From an uncultured Solobacterium sp. (GTDB lineage: Bacteria > Bacillota_I > Bacilli_A > Erysipelotrichales > Erysipelotrichaceae): a stretch of 42,841 nt of DNA. Positions within the stretch are counted from its first letter, which is position 1. Every line of letters begins with the position of its first letter. The translations under genes and the position numbers were made by a program. This document shows positions 8,122 through 16,009 of the stretch, piece after piece. Below the pieces are notes generated by a model, which saw only the letters and a program-made list of their open reading frames with translations, was not told the origin of the DNA and searched no databases. Location: NCBI GenBank assembly GCA_900546285.1, contig URCJ01000010.1, positions 1-42,841 of the forward strand, in the 5' to 3' direction.

Positions 8122-8562
8122 TTACTTAGCCTCTACTGTTCCGCCCGCCTTTTCAATAGCTGCTTTAGCGCTTGCTGAAACCTTGTCGCACTTAACAGTA
8201 AGTTTCTTTGTTAAAGTACCATTACCTAATACCTTAACACCATTGTATTCCTTCTTAACGATGCCAGCTTCTTTTAAAACTTCAGGAGTTACAACTGTTC
8301 CATCTTCAAACTTTTCTAAAGCATCAAGATTTACAATTGCATATTCAAGTCTTGTGAAGTTTGTGAAGCCTCTTTTTGGCATTCTCTTATAGAAAGGAGT
8401 TTGGCCACCTTCGAAACCGATAGCAACACCGCCACCAGATCTAGCGTTTTGACCCTTATGACCCTTACCAGAAGTCTTACCTTGACCACTAGCTGGGCCT
8501 CTACCTAGACGTTTAACATCTCTACGAGCACCGTCATTGTATTTCATTTCATGTAAATTCAT
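8122..8562 (-). CDS. rplO: 50S ribosomal protein L15
   Basis: 146 residues with the N-terminal glycine-rich RNA-binding arm (GRGPASGQGKTSGKGHKGQNARSGG region, about 21-46) and a globular C-terminal domain. L15 is a late assembly protein of the 50S subunit. AAGGGGG lies 7 nt before the ATG. It directly follows rpsE with only 12 nt between them, so the usual rpmD gene is missing here. Confidence 0.98.
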   Translation of the reverse strand: MNLHEMKYNDGARRDVKRLGRGPASGQGKTSGKGHKGQNARSGGGVAIGFEGGQTPFYKRMPKRGFTNFTRLEYAIVNLDALEKFEDGTVVTPEVLKEAGIVKKEYNGVKVLGNGTLTKKLTVKCDKVSASAKAAIEKAGGTVEAK

Positions 8563-8574
8563 TTATGTGCCCCC

Positions 8575-9108
8575 TTATCTGATTTCTTCAACCTTTTTAC
8601 CACGTAACTTAGCTACTTGGTCTACAGTCTTTAAGTTCTTCAATGCATCGAAAGTTGCATGAACCATGTTGATTGAAGTTCTTGAACCTGTACACTTAGT
8701 AATAACGTCTTGACAACCTAATAATTCTAGAACGTCACGAACTGCACCACCAGCGATGATACCTGTACCTTCACTAGCTGGCTTTAATAGTACTTCACCA
8801 GCACCATATTCACCAACGATTGGGTGTGTGATTGTTCTAAAGTTGTTTACAAGAGGAACTCTAATTACGTTCTTCTTAGCTGCTTCTGTAGCTTTTCTGA
8901 TAGCATCTGGTACTTCGTTTGCCTTACCCATACCATAGCCAACTCTACCCTTCTTATCACCGATAACAACTAGAGCAGAGAAACGCATACGACGACCACC
9001 TTTTACAGTCTTAGATACACGATTGATTTTAACTACACGCTCATCGAATTCTTTTTCTTCTCTTGGACGGAAGTTTCTTCTTTGTTTACGATTATCTTTT
9101 TCGCTCAT
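8575..9108 (-). CDS. rpsE: 30S ribosomal protein S5
   Basis: The ATG at 9108 (MSEKDNRKQRR) is chosen over the one at 9114 because AGGAG at 9119-9115 is 6 nt from it and would abut the earlier ATG. The protein is 177 residues, about ten longer than Bacillus S5, through a charged N-terminal extension. The dsRNA-binding fold (FDERVVKINRVSKTVKGGRR) and the C-terminal domain (GSRTSINMVHATFDALKNL) are intact. S5 contributes to the mRNA entry channel and decoding fidelity. Confidence 0.96.
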   Translation of the reverse strand: MSEKDNRKQRRNFRPREEKEFDERVVKINRVSKTVKGGRRMRFSALVVIGDKKGRVGYGMGKANEVPDAIRKATEAAKKNVIRVPLVNNFRTITHPIVGEYGAGEVLLKPASEGTGIIAGGAVRDVLELLGCQDVITKCTGSRTSINMVHATFDALKNLKTVDQVAKLRGKKVEEIR

Positions 9109-9117
9109 ATTCATCTC

Positions 9118-9474
9118 CTAGAACTTTAATCCTGCTTCTCTAGCGGCATCGGCAACGGCCATAATTCTACCATGGTAGTTGTAACCACCACGGTCGAATA
9201 CTACAGTTTCAATATTTAATGCTAAAGCCTTATTAGCGATATCAGTACCTACAGCCTTTGCAGCTTCGATATTGCCACCGTTTTCAAGCTTTAATGTGAT
9301 TGATGAAGAAGATGCGATTGTTACACCCTTTTCATCATCAATTAGTTGACAGCTGATGTGCTTATTTGAACGGAATACGCTCAATCTAGGACAAGAAGCT
9401 GTACCACTAACTTTAGTTCTTAAACGCGCATGTCTTCTTAGACGGCTTAAATTTTTTGATCCTTTATTAATCAT
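9118..9474 (-). CDS. rplR: 50S ribosomal protein L18
   Basis: 118 residues with the basic N-terminus (SKNLSRLRRHARLRTKVSG) and the conserved FDRGGYNYHGRIMAVADAAREAGLKF ending. L18 binds 5S rRNA in the central protuberance with L5. Its stop codon overlaps the ribosome binding site of rpsE. Confidence 0.98.
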   Translation of the reverse strand: MINKGSKNLSRLRRHARLRTKVSGTASCPRLSVFRSNKHISCQLIDDEKGVTIASSSSITLKLENGGNIEAAKAVGTDIANKALALNIETVVFDRGGYNYHGRIMAVADAAREAGLKF

Positions 9475-9491
9475 ACATTACTCCTTTCCTA

Positions 9492-10031
9492 CTATGCAGC
9501 AACCTTACCTTCCTTACGAAGAATGTGTTCATCCTTGTAACGAATACCCTTACCCTTATAAGGTTCTGGCTTACGGTAAGCTCTAATTTCTGCAGCAACT
9601 TCACCAACTCTTTGTTTATCAATACCAGAAACAACGATAGTTGTTGGATCTGTACATTGAACAGTTACGCCTTCTTCAACTTCATAGTTGATTTCATGAG
9701 AGTAACCAATGTTTAGAGTTAATGTAGTACCCTTTATAGCAGCACGGAAACCAATACCTTCGATTAATAGTGTCTTAACATAACCATCATGAACACCAGT
9801 AATCATGTTATGGATTAGCGCACGAGTAGTACCATGAAGTTGCTTTGTATGCTTTTCTTCATTAGCTCTTACACACTTTACTTCATTGTTTTCAACATTG
9901 ATAGTGATTAATGGACTAAATTGACGTGTTAAAGTGCCCTTAGGACCCTTTACAGTCACCTCATTGCCAGCTGATACTGTGATTTCAACACCTGCTGGAA
10001 TGGTAATCGTTTTATTACCGATACGTGACAT
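9492..10031 (-). CDS. rplF: 50S ribosomal protein L6
   Basis: 179 residues, usual length. It starts MSRIGNKTITIPAGVEI and carries the C-terminal signature RKPEPYKGKGIRYKDE. L6 has two related domains and lies near the sarcin-ricin loop and factor-binding site. It is 16 nt after rpsH. Confidence 0.98.
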   Translation of the reverse strand: MSRIGNKTITIPAGVEITVSAGNEVTVKGPKGTLTRQFSPLITINVENNEVKCVRANEEKHTKQLHGTTRALIHNMITGVHDGYVKTLLIEGIGFRAAIKGTTLTLNIGYSHEINYEVEEGVTVQCTDPTTIVVSGIDKQRVGEVAAEIRAYRKPEPYKGKGIRYKDEHILRKEGKVAA

Positions 10032-10047
10032 TTATTTCTCCTCTTTA

Positions 10048-10452
10048 TTACCAAACGTAGGCAACAACTTCACCGCCAAGACCAGCTTTTCTAGCATCAC
10101 GGTCAGCCATTAAGCCTTTTGAAGTTGAGATGATTGCAATACCTAAACCATTTAATACTCTAGGAAGTGCATCAGCCTTTGCATAAACCTTTAAACCAGG
10201 TTTAGAAATTCTCTTTAAACCAGAGATAACCTTTTGGCCATCTGGTCCATACTTTAATTCAATTGAAATTGTCTTATCTTTAGCAGCTTCACCTTCAACC
10301 TTATAGTTGTTGATGTAACCTTCAGCCTTAAGGATCTTAGCAATTTCAACCTTCATCTTACTAGCAGGAATAACTACTGTATCTTTACCAGCACCTAAAC
10401 CGTTTCTGATTCTAGTAAGCATATCCGCAATTGGATCTGTCATATTCATCAT
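10048..10452 (-). CDS. rpsH: 30S ribosomal protein S8
   Basis: S8 is a primary 16S rRNA binder in the central domain. The conserved TDPIADMLTRIRNG start and the C-terminal STSKGLMADRDARKAGLGGEVVAYVW are present. Three in-frame ATGs occur within four codons. The first (10452) is 8 nt from AGGAGG and is taken here; homologues begin like the second (10449). The protein is 133-134 residues. Confidence 0.97.
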   Translation of the reverse strand: MMNMTDPIADMLTRIRNGLGAGKDTVVIPASKMKVEIAKILKAEGYINNYKVEGEAAKDKTISIELKYGPDGQKVISGLKRISKPGLKVYAKADALPRVLNGLGIAIISTSKGLMADRDARKAGLGGEVVAYVW

Positions 10453-10466
10453 GTTTGCTTCCTCCT

Positions 10467-10652
10467 TTACCAGCTTGCCTTCTTAACTCCAGGGATTTGG
10501 CCCTTGTAAGCCAATTCTCTAAAGCAGATACGACATAATTTGTATTTTCTTAATACTGAATGTGGACGACCACATCTTTCACATCTTGTGTAAGCTCTAG
10601 TAGAGAACTTAGCAGGACGATGTGCTTTAACTTTCATTGATGTCTTAGCCAT
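10467..10652 (-). CDS. rpsN: 30S ribosomal protein S14, type Z
   Basis: The start at 10652 (MAKTSMKVKAHRPAK) is supported by GGAGGG just upstream and gives the standard 61 residues. Longer readings would run into the end of rplE. Zinc ligands C24, C27, C40 and C43 are present, so this is the zinc-dependent form. S14 is needed late in 30S head assembly. A zinc-independent paralogue, if any, is not in the window. Confidence 0.97.
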   Translation of the reverse strand: MAKTSMKVKAHRPAKFSTRAYTRCERCGRPHSVLRKYKLCRICFRELAYKGQIPGVKKASW

Positions 10653-10662
10653 AGTTCCCTCC

Positions 10663-11202
10663 TTACTTTTCAAAAGGCATGCCAAGTGCAGTTAATAAAT
10701 CCTTAGCTTCCTCATTTGTCTTAGCTGTAGTTACGATAACAATATCCATACCTCTTACCTTATTTACCTTATCATATTGGATTTCAGGGAAGATGATTTG
10801 TTCCTTAACGCCAAGAGTATAGTTACCTCTACCATCAAAAGCAGTCTTGCTAACGCCATGGAAGTCTCTTACACGTGGAAGTACGATTGAAACTAACTTG
10901 TCCATGAATTCATACATCTTTTCACCACGAAGAGTTACCTTACAGCCAATTGGCATACCTTCTCTTAATTTGAAGTTTGCGATTGACTTCTTAGCCTTAG
11001 TAACAACAACCTTTTGACCAGAGATAGCAGTTAAATCTGCAACAGCTTCATCTAATGCCTTAGGATTAGCAACAGCTTCACCAACACCTAAGTTGATAAC
11101 AATCTTTTCAAGTGCAGGAATTTGCATAGCAGAAGTGTAGTTGTGCTTCTTAGCTAATTCAGGCTTAATTTCACTAATGTATCTCTCTTTTAAACGATTC
11201 AT
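10663..11202 (-). CDS. rplE: 50S ribosomal protein L5
   Basis: 179 residues with the motif IPALEKIVINLGVGEA near the N-terminus and the RDFHGVSKTAFDGRGNYTLG segment. L5 binds 5S rRNA in the central protuberance and contacts the P-site tRNA. Its start overlaps the final base of the rplX stop codon. Confidence 0.98.
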   Translation of the reverse strand: MNRLKERYISEIKPELAKKHNYTSAMQIPALEKIVINLGVGEAVANPKALDEAVADLTAISGQKVVVTKAKKSIANFKLREGMPIGCKVTLRGEKMYEFMDKLVSIVLPRVRDFHGVSKTAFDGRGNYTLGVKEQIIFPEIQYDKVNKVRGMDIVIVTTAKTNEEAKDLLTALGMPFEK

Positions 11203-11459
11203 TATTTCTTACCTCCCTTAGCTTTCTTCTTAGCCTTCTTACCTTCATCTAGCTTTACATTACTAGCATCGATAGGCATTTCCTTATCAACGATACCGCC
11301 ATCAGGATTGATTTGGTTTGGCTTTTCATGCTTCTTTCTTACGTTTACGCCTTCAACAATAATTTTATTTGTCTTAGGGAAAGCAGCCTTAACCTCACCT
11401 ACAGTACCCTTATCTTGACCAGCAATAACCTGAACTTTATCACCTTTTTTAATTTTCAT
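11202..11459 (-). CDS. rplX: 50S ribosomal protein L24 (short form)
   Basis: L24 is an assembly initiator near the tunnel exit. The N-terminal KOW motif is clear (KKGDKVQVIAGQDKGTVGEV). At 85 residues it is 15-20 shorter than most bacterial L24. The usual C-terminal part, often a Cys-bearing zinc-like ribbon, is replaced by a Lys-rich tail KKAKKKAKGGKK. The reading frame is clean and flanked by normal spacing, so this looks like a natural short form and not a frameshift. Confidence 0.96.
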   Translation of the reverse strand: MKIKKGDKVQVIAGQDKGTVGEVKAAFPKTNKIIVEGVNVRKKHEKPNQINPDGGIVDKEMPIDASNVKLDEGKKAKKKAKGGKK

Positions 11460-11473
11460 AAATTCAGATCCTC

Positions 11474-11842
11474 CTATAATACTTCTGGTGCTAGAGAGAT
11501 AATTTTCATAAAGTCTCTATCACGAAGTTCTCTTGCCACAGGCCCGAAGATACGAGTGCCTACTGGCGTTTTATCGTCCTTGATAATAACTGCAGCGTTA
11601 TCATCAAACTTAATATAAGAACCGTTTTCTCTGCTGATACCATACTTAGTTCTTACGATAACAGCTTTTACAACTTGGCCCTTCTTAGCAGAACCGCCTG
11701 GAGCAGCTTCCTTAACAGAACATACAACAACATCACCGATGTTACTTGTCTTTCTGTTAGAACCACCTAGACATCTGATTACTAGTAATTCTTTAGCACC
11801 TGTGTTATCAGCTACTTTTAATCTTGATTCATTATGTATCAT
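11474..11842 (-). CDS. rplN: 50S ribosomal protein L14
   Basis: 122 residues, standard length, starting MIHNESRLKVADNTGAKELL and containing the conserved IKDDKTPVGTRIFGPVAREL. L14 lies at the subunit interface and binds RsfS in stationary cells. It is 10 nt after rpsQ. Confidence 0.98.
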   Translation of the reverse strand: MIHNESRLKVADNTGAKELLVIRCLGGSNRKTSNIGDVVVCSVKEAAPGGSAKKGQVVKAVIVRTKYGISRENGSYIKFDDNAAVIIKDDKTPVGTRIFGPVARELRDRDFMKIISLAPEVL

Positions 11843-11851
11843 AATAACCTC

Positions 11852-12115
11852 CTATAGAATTACAGCCTTTTCAACAATTCTCAATAAACGGAAATGTTTG
11901 TCACGGCTTAACTTTCTAGTCTCGATGATTTCTACAGTATCGCCAACCTTAGCTTCATTGTTTTCATCATGAGCCTTAAATTTACGAGAAAATTTAGTTT
12001 GCTTGCCATAAAGTGGGTGAGCCTTTTTCTCAGAGATCTCAACAACGATTGTCTTGTCCATCTTATCTGAACAAACAACACCACGTAAGACACGCTTTGT
12101 ATTCTTTCTTTCCAT
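11852..12115 (-). CDS. rpsQ: 30S ribosomal protein S17
   Basis: 87 residues with the S17 OB-fold motifs LRGVVCSDKMDKTIVVEI and the VGDTVEIIETRKLSRDKHFRL signature. S17 is a primary 16S rRNA binding protein of the 5' domain. It follows rpmC by 11 nt. Confidence 0.98.
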   Translation of the reverse strand: MERKNTKRVLRGVVCSDKMDKTIVVEISEKKAHPLYGKQTKFSRKFKAHDENNEAKVGDTVEIIETRKLSRDKHFRLLRIVEKAVIL

Positions 12116-12126
12116 TAGCTGCCCCC

Positions 12127-12318
12127 TTATTTACTTTCTCTTTCTTTTAATACAGTTAAAATTCTAGCGATAGACTTCTTTAATTCTCTAATACGCATAG
12201 GATTTTCAATACTACCAGTAGCCTTAGCAAATCTTAGGTCGAATAATTCTTTCTTAGATTCATCTAAAGACTTTAGTAATTCTTCATTTGACATATCTCT
12301 AACTTCTTTAACGTTCAT
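12127..12318 (-). CDS. rpmC: 50S ribosomal protein L29
   Basis: 63 residues forming the expected helical hairpin, with SNEELLKSLDESKKELFDLRFAKATG and the REIKKSIARI-like ending RELKKSIARILTVLKERE. L29 lies at the tunnel exit and helps dock SRP and trigger factor. It follows rplP by 2 nt. Confidence 0.97.
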   Translation of the reverse strand: MNVKEVRDMSNEELLKSLDESKKELFDLRFAKATGSIENPMRIRELKKSIARILTVLKERESK

Positions 12319-12320
12319 AA

Positions 12321-12731
12321 TTACTCTCCCTTCTTAATGAATTTGCACTTAACAGGCAACTTATTAGCTGCAAGTCTGAATGCTTCACGAGCTGTAGCTT
12401 CATCTACACCAGCGATTTCAAACATAACTCTGCCCCTTTGAACAACTGCAACCCAGCCTTCAGGAGCACCTTTACCAGAACCCATACGAACTTCTAGAGG
12501 CTTCTTAGTGATAGCAAGTTGTGGGAAAATCTTAATCCAAACTTGACCACCTCTGTTCATATAACGAGTCATAGCAACTCTGGCTGCTTCGATTTGGTTG
12601 TTAGAGATGTATGCACCAGTCATTGCGACTAATCCATACTCACCATAAGCAATCTCAGTACCAGCTTTTGACTTACCTTCGTAGCTCAATCTATGAGGAC
12701 GACGGTATTTTGTTCTCTTAGGCATTAACAT
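12321..12731 (-). CDS. rplP: 50S ribosomal protein L16
   Basis: 136 residues, starting MLMPKRTKYRR like the Bacillus MLLPKR start. Conserved KPLEVRMGSGKGAPEGWVAVV and the Arg-rich N-terminus are present. L16 shapes the A-site tRNA elbow region. The ATG overlaps the rpsC stop as TAATG, with AAGGAGG 10 nt upstream inside rpsC, so it is probably translationally coupled. Confidence 0.97.
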   Translation of the reverse strand: MLMPKRTKYRRPHRLSYEGKSKAGTEIAYGEYGLVAMTGAYISNNQIEAARVAMTRYMNRGGQVWIKIFPQLAITKKPLEVRMGSGKGAPEGWVAVVQRGRVMFEIAGVDEATAREAFRLAANKLPVKCKFIKKGE

Positions 12732-13525
12732 TATGCGACATCCTCCTTAACTTCTTCTTTTGCTTCAACAGGAGCTTCCGCCTTTACTTCAGTATTAGCA
12801 TTGTTGTTTCTGTTGAAGTTTCTTCTGTCGTTTCTTCTTCTGTTTGGACGGCCATTTGGATTACCTTTTGGCTTTTCTGGTTCCTTAACCATTTCACCTG
12901 GAAGTACTTCACCTCTACAGATCCATACCTTAACACCAAGCTTACCATAAGTAGTCATAGCCTCTTCCCAAGCATAGTCGATATCAGAACGTAATGTATG
13001 TAGAGGTACAACACCCTCAGAATAACCTTCAGTTCTTGCGATATCAGCACCACCTAATCTACCTGATACTGCAGTCTTAATACCCTTAGCACCAGCTCTC
13101 ATTGTAGATTGGATAGCCTTCTTTTGTGCTGTACGGAAAGATTGTCTTTCTTCTAGCATCTTTACGATCTTTAATGCTACAAGTCTAGCATCTAAATCTG
13201 GATTACCAACTTCAACGATGTTGATATTGATATCCTTATTTCCAGTTAATTTTGCTAATTTTTTCTTTAGTGTTTCGATTTTTTCGCCTTCACCGCCGAT
13301 GAACATACCTGGACGAGCAGTTCTTACGATAAGGTTAACACGGTTCTTGCTTCTTTCGATTTCAACTCTTGAAACTAAGCAATCTTTGCATTCAGCGAAG
13401 ATTAACTCACGAATCTTAATATCTTCTTGAAGTAAGTTACCATATTCTTTTTCAGCGTACCATCTTGATTCCCAATCTCTGATGACGCCGACTCTCATTC
13501 CAATTGGACTAACTTTTTGACCCAT
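12731..13525 (-). CDS. rpsC: 30S ribosomal protein S3 with extended tail
   Basis: S3 forms part of the mRNA entry pore helicase. The KH domain (MFIGGEGEKIETLKKKLAKL) and C-terminal domain (SGRLGGADIARTEGYSEG) are intact. At 264 residues it is about 45 longer than Bacillus S3. The extra tail is Arg/Asn-rich and then Glu/Ala/Val-rich (PNGRRPNRRRN-like, ending KEEVKEDVA), probably disordered. Many Firmicutes S3 proteins have variable tails, so this is not evidence of a different function. Confidence 0.97.
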   Translation of the reverse strand: MGQKVSPIGMRVGVIRDWESRWYAEKEYGNLLQEDIKIRELIFAECKDCLVSRVEIERSKNRVNLIVRTARPGMFIGGEGEKIETLKKKLAKLTGNKDININIVEVGNPDLDARLVALKIVKMLEERQSFRTAQKKAIQSTMRAGAKGIKTAVSGRLGGADIARTEGYSEGVVPLHTLRSDIDYAWEEAMTTYGKLGVKVWICRGEVLPGEMVKEPEKPKGNPNGRPNRRRNDRRNFNRNNNANTEVKAEAPVEAKEEVKEDVA

Positions 13526-13536
13526 CTCTGATCTCC

Positions 13537-13869
13537 TTATCTTTCATCGACAACCACTGTAATGTGGCTTGTTCTCTTCATAATTGGTGTTGCTCTACCT
13601 TTAGCACGAGGCATCCATCTCTTTAAAGTAACACCTTCGTTAGCGAAACACTCTTTAACATATAACTTTGATTCATCTTGTTGATGATTGTGAGTTGCAT
13701 TAGCAATTGCACTCTTTAATACTTTTTGAACATCCTTAGCTGCATGGTTTGGAGTAAACTCTAAAATACCAAGAGCTTCGTTAACATCCTTACCTTTGAT
13801 AAGATCTAAGACGATTCTTACTTTACGAGAAGGATGTCTAATAGTTTTAGCTGTAGCCTTAACTTCCAT
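13537..13869 (-). CDS. rplV: 50S ribosomal protein L22
   Basis: 110 residues with the beta-hairpin loop motif LKRWMPRAKGRATPIMKRTSHI that lines the exit tunnel and influences macrolide action. The N-terminus KATAKTIRHPSRKVRIVLDLI is typical. It is 14 nt after rpsS. Confidence 0.98.
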   Translation of the reverse strand: MEVKATAKTIRHPSRKVRIVLDLIKGKDVNEALGILEFTPNHAAKDVQKVLKSAIANATHNHQQDESKLYVKECFANEGVTLKRWMPRAKGRATPIMKRTSHITVVVDER

Positions 13870-13883
13870 ATTTTCCTCCTATC

Positions 13884-14156
13884 TTAAGCCTTTTTGTCGT
13901 CGCTTCCGTGACCACCGAATTTTCTAGTTGGAACAAATTCACCAAGTTTTTGACCAACCATATCTTCAGTTACATACACTGGAACATGTTCCTTACCATT
14001 ATGTACTGCGAATGTATGTTCTACGAAGCTAGGGAAGATTGTTGATCTACGAGACCAAGTCTTAATAACTTCTTTTTTATTAGCAGCATTTAATGCTTCT
14101 ACTTTTTTCATTAGGTGTTCATCACAGAATGGACCCTTTTTTAAACTTCTAGACAT
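13884..14156 (-). CDS. rpsS: 30S ribosomal protein S19
   Basis: 90 residues beginning MSRSLKKGPFCDEHLMKK with the conserved KTWSRRSTIFPSFVEHTFAVHNG and TRKFGGHG. S19 sits in the 30S head with S13. It follows rplB by 21 nt. Confidence 0.98.
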   Translation of the reverse strand: MSRSLKKGPFCDEHLMKKVEALNAANKKEVIKTWSRRSTIFPSFVEHTFAVHNGKEHVPVYVTEDMVGQKLGEFVPTRKFGGHGSDDKKA

Positions 14157-14177
14157 TATTAATTACTCCCCTTTCTA

Positions 14178-15011
14178 CTATTTATCATTTCTTCTTCTTA
14201 CGATTAAATCGTTTGAAGCCTTCTTAGTCTTACGAGTCTTAACACCCATAGCCTTCTTACCCCAAGGAGTCATTGGTGACTTACGTCCGATTGGACACTT
14301 ACCTTCACCACCACCGTGAGGGTGATCACAAGGGTTCATTGCAGAACCTCTAACTGTAGGCTTAACACCCATCCATCTAGTTCTACCAGCCTTACCTAAG
14401 TTAATTAAGCTGTAATCTTCATTACCAACTTGACCAACTGTAGCACGACAGTTACCTAGAACTTTTCTCATTTCACCACTTGTTAAACGTAGTGTTACAT
14501 ACTTTTCTTCGATAGCCAAGATTTGAGCGCTAGCACCAGCAGCTCTTGCAATTTGGCCACCCTTACCAGGCTTAAGTTCAATATTATGAACAGTTGTACC
14601 TTCTGGCATGTTTCTCATTTCAAGAGCATTACCAACTTTGATATCTGCCTTTTCACCTGAGATAATTGACATACCAACTTCTAGGCCCTTAGGAGCTAGA
14701 ATGTATCTCTTTTCACCATCTGCATAACTGATTAAACAGATATTGCAGTTTCTATTTGGGTCATATTCGATAGCCTTAACAACACCCTTGATACCATCCT
14801 TATTTCTCTTGAAATCGATGATACGGTAAAGTTGCTTATGACCACCACCAATATGTCTTGTTGTAATTCTTCCTGTATTGTTACGACCACCAGATTTGTT
14901 GAAGCTTATTGTTAAACTCTTTTCAGGCTTGCTCTTAGTTACTTCATCAAATGTAAGGCCAGTCATACCACGTCTACCAGGAGTAGTTGGCTTATATTTT
15001 TTAATCGCCAT
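14178..15011 (-). CDS. rplB: 50S ribosomal protein L2
   Basis: 277 residues, standard. The peptidyl-transferase-proximal motif VRGSAMNPCDHPHGGGEGKCPIGR with its key His is intact, as is the N-terminal YKPTTPGRRGMTGL. L2 is needed for subunit association. The 67-nt gap separating it from rplW is the longest inside the ribosomal run. Confidence 0.98.
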   Translation of the reverse strand: MAIKKYKPTTPGRRGMTGLTFDEVTKSKPEKSLTISFNKSGGRNNTGRITTRHIGGGHKQLYRIIDFKRNKDGIKGVVKAIEYDPNRNCNICLISYADGEKRYILAPKGLEVGMSIISGEKADIKVGNALEMRNMPEGTTVHNIELKPGKGGQIARAAGASAQILAIEEKYVTLRLTSGEMRKVLGNCRATVGQVGNEDYSLINLGKAGRTRWMGVKPTVRGSAMNPCDHPHGGGEGKCPIGRKSPMTPWGKKAMGVKTRKTKKASNDLIVRRRNDK

Positions 15012-15042
15012 GATTTAATTTTCCTCTCTAATGCACTTTATC

Positions 15043-15064
15043 CGGAAATAGCATTTTTCTTCCG
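15043..15064 (-). promoter_or_regulatory. Small hairpin in the rplW-rplB gap
   Basis: CGGAA (15043-15047) can pair with TTCCG (15060-15064). It is the only visible structure in an otherwise tightly packed operon. It might modulate rplB translation or mark processing, but a 5-bp stem is weak evidence. Confidence 0.2.
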
Positions 15065-15078
15065 CTAAATTTAATTGA

Positions 15079-15378
15079 CTACTTATCAGCTAAGATATCG
15101 ATCTTATAACCGTCTTTAAGCTTTACGTAAGCCTTCTTAACTTGGTTAGTTTCAAAATGATACTGACCATATCTACCCATTCTCTTTTGCTTAGTTGGGC
15201 AGTTTACAACATTTACTGAAGCAACCTTAACATTGAAAATTTCTTCAATAGCTTGCTTAATATGAATCTTGTTCACACCTTTTTTAACTTCGAATACAAC
15301 TGTGTTGTTTGTTTCACCAACATTCATTGACTTTTCAGTTACAAGAGGACGAACGATGACATCTCTAGCATTACTCAT
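15079..15378 (-). CDS. rplW: 50S ribosomal protein L23
   Basis: 99 residues with the L23 features RDVIVRPLVTEKSMN, VNKIHIKQAIEEIFNVKVASVN and KRMGRYG. L23 is the tunnel-exit docking site for trigger factor and SRP. It overlaps rplD by 8 nt, indicating coupled translation. Confidence 0.98.
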   Translation of the reverse strand: MSNARDVIVRPLVTEKSMNVGETNNTVVFEVKKGVNKIHIKQAIEEIFNVKVASVNVVNCPTKQKRMGRYGQYHFETNQVKKAYVKLKDGYKIDILADK

Positions 15379-16006
15379 CTGTTAAAACCTCTCCAATCTT
15401 TTTAGCAGCTTCTGTTGTGATAACTAGCTTGTTAGCATTTTGAAGATCATAAACATTTAAACCTTCAACTGTAACCATTACTACGTTACCGAAGTTTCTT
15501 GAGCTTAAGTAAGCATTTTCGAAATCTTCATTAACATCAACTACTACTAATACTTTTCTATCAAAACCAAATGCATTTAATACATTCTTGAAATCTTTTG
15601 TCTTGATATTAGCAAACTTAACATCTTGTACAACTGTTAAATTGTTGTTAGTAGCCTTAAGAGTTAAAGCACTTCTTAATGCTAATCTTCTAACCTTACG
15701 ATTTAACTTGAATGTATGAGATCTTGGTGTTGGACCAAATGCGATACCACCACCTCTGTATTGAACAGCTCTACTAGAACCTTGTCTAGCTCTACCAGTA
15801 CCCTTTTGTCTGAATGGTTTCTTACCACCACCAGATACTTCAGCTCTTGTCTTAACCTTATGAGTACCTTGTCTTAATGAAGACTGTTGTCTTAATACAG
15901 CATCGAAAATTGCTTGTGTATTTACTTCAATACCGAATACACCATCAGCTAATTCAATATCGCCAACTTTATTAGCACTTAAATCAAATACGTCAAACTT
16001 AGCCAT
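15371..16006 (-). CDS. rplD: 50S ribosomal protein L4
   Basis: 211 residues. The tunnel-lining loop is visible in KKPFRQKGTGRARQGSSRA and GGIAFGPTPRSH. L4 is an early assembly protein; in Escherichia coli it also represses the S10 operon through its leader. Whether it does so here is unknown, though a structured leader precedes rpsJ. It starts 3 nt after rplC. Confidence 0.98.
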   Translation of the reverse strand: MAKFDVFDLSANKVGDIELADGVFGIEVNTQAIFDAVLRQQSSLRQGTHKVKTRAEVSGGGKKPFRQKGTGRARQGSSRAVQYRGGGIAFGPTPRSHTFKLNRKVRRLALRSALTLKATNNNLTVVQDVKFANIKTKDFKNVLNAFGFDRKVLVVVDVNEDFENAYLSSRNFGNVVMVTVEGLNVYDLQNANKLVITTEAAKKIGEVLTDE

Positions 16007-16009
16007 TGA

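Noticed and set aside
9356..9586. Plus-strand ORF across rplR and rplF
   Set aside because: Antisense shadow of ribosomal protein genes with no recognisable domain or start signal.
12841..12890. Arg/Asn-rich tail of RpsC as a frameshift or misassembly
   Set aside because: The frame stays open with typical codon use to a normal stop overlapping rplP, and variable S3 tails are common.
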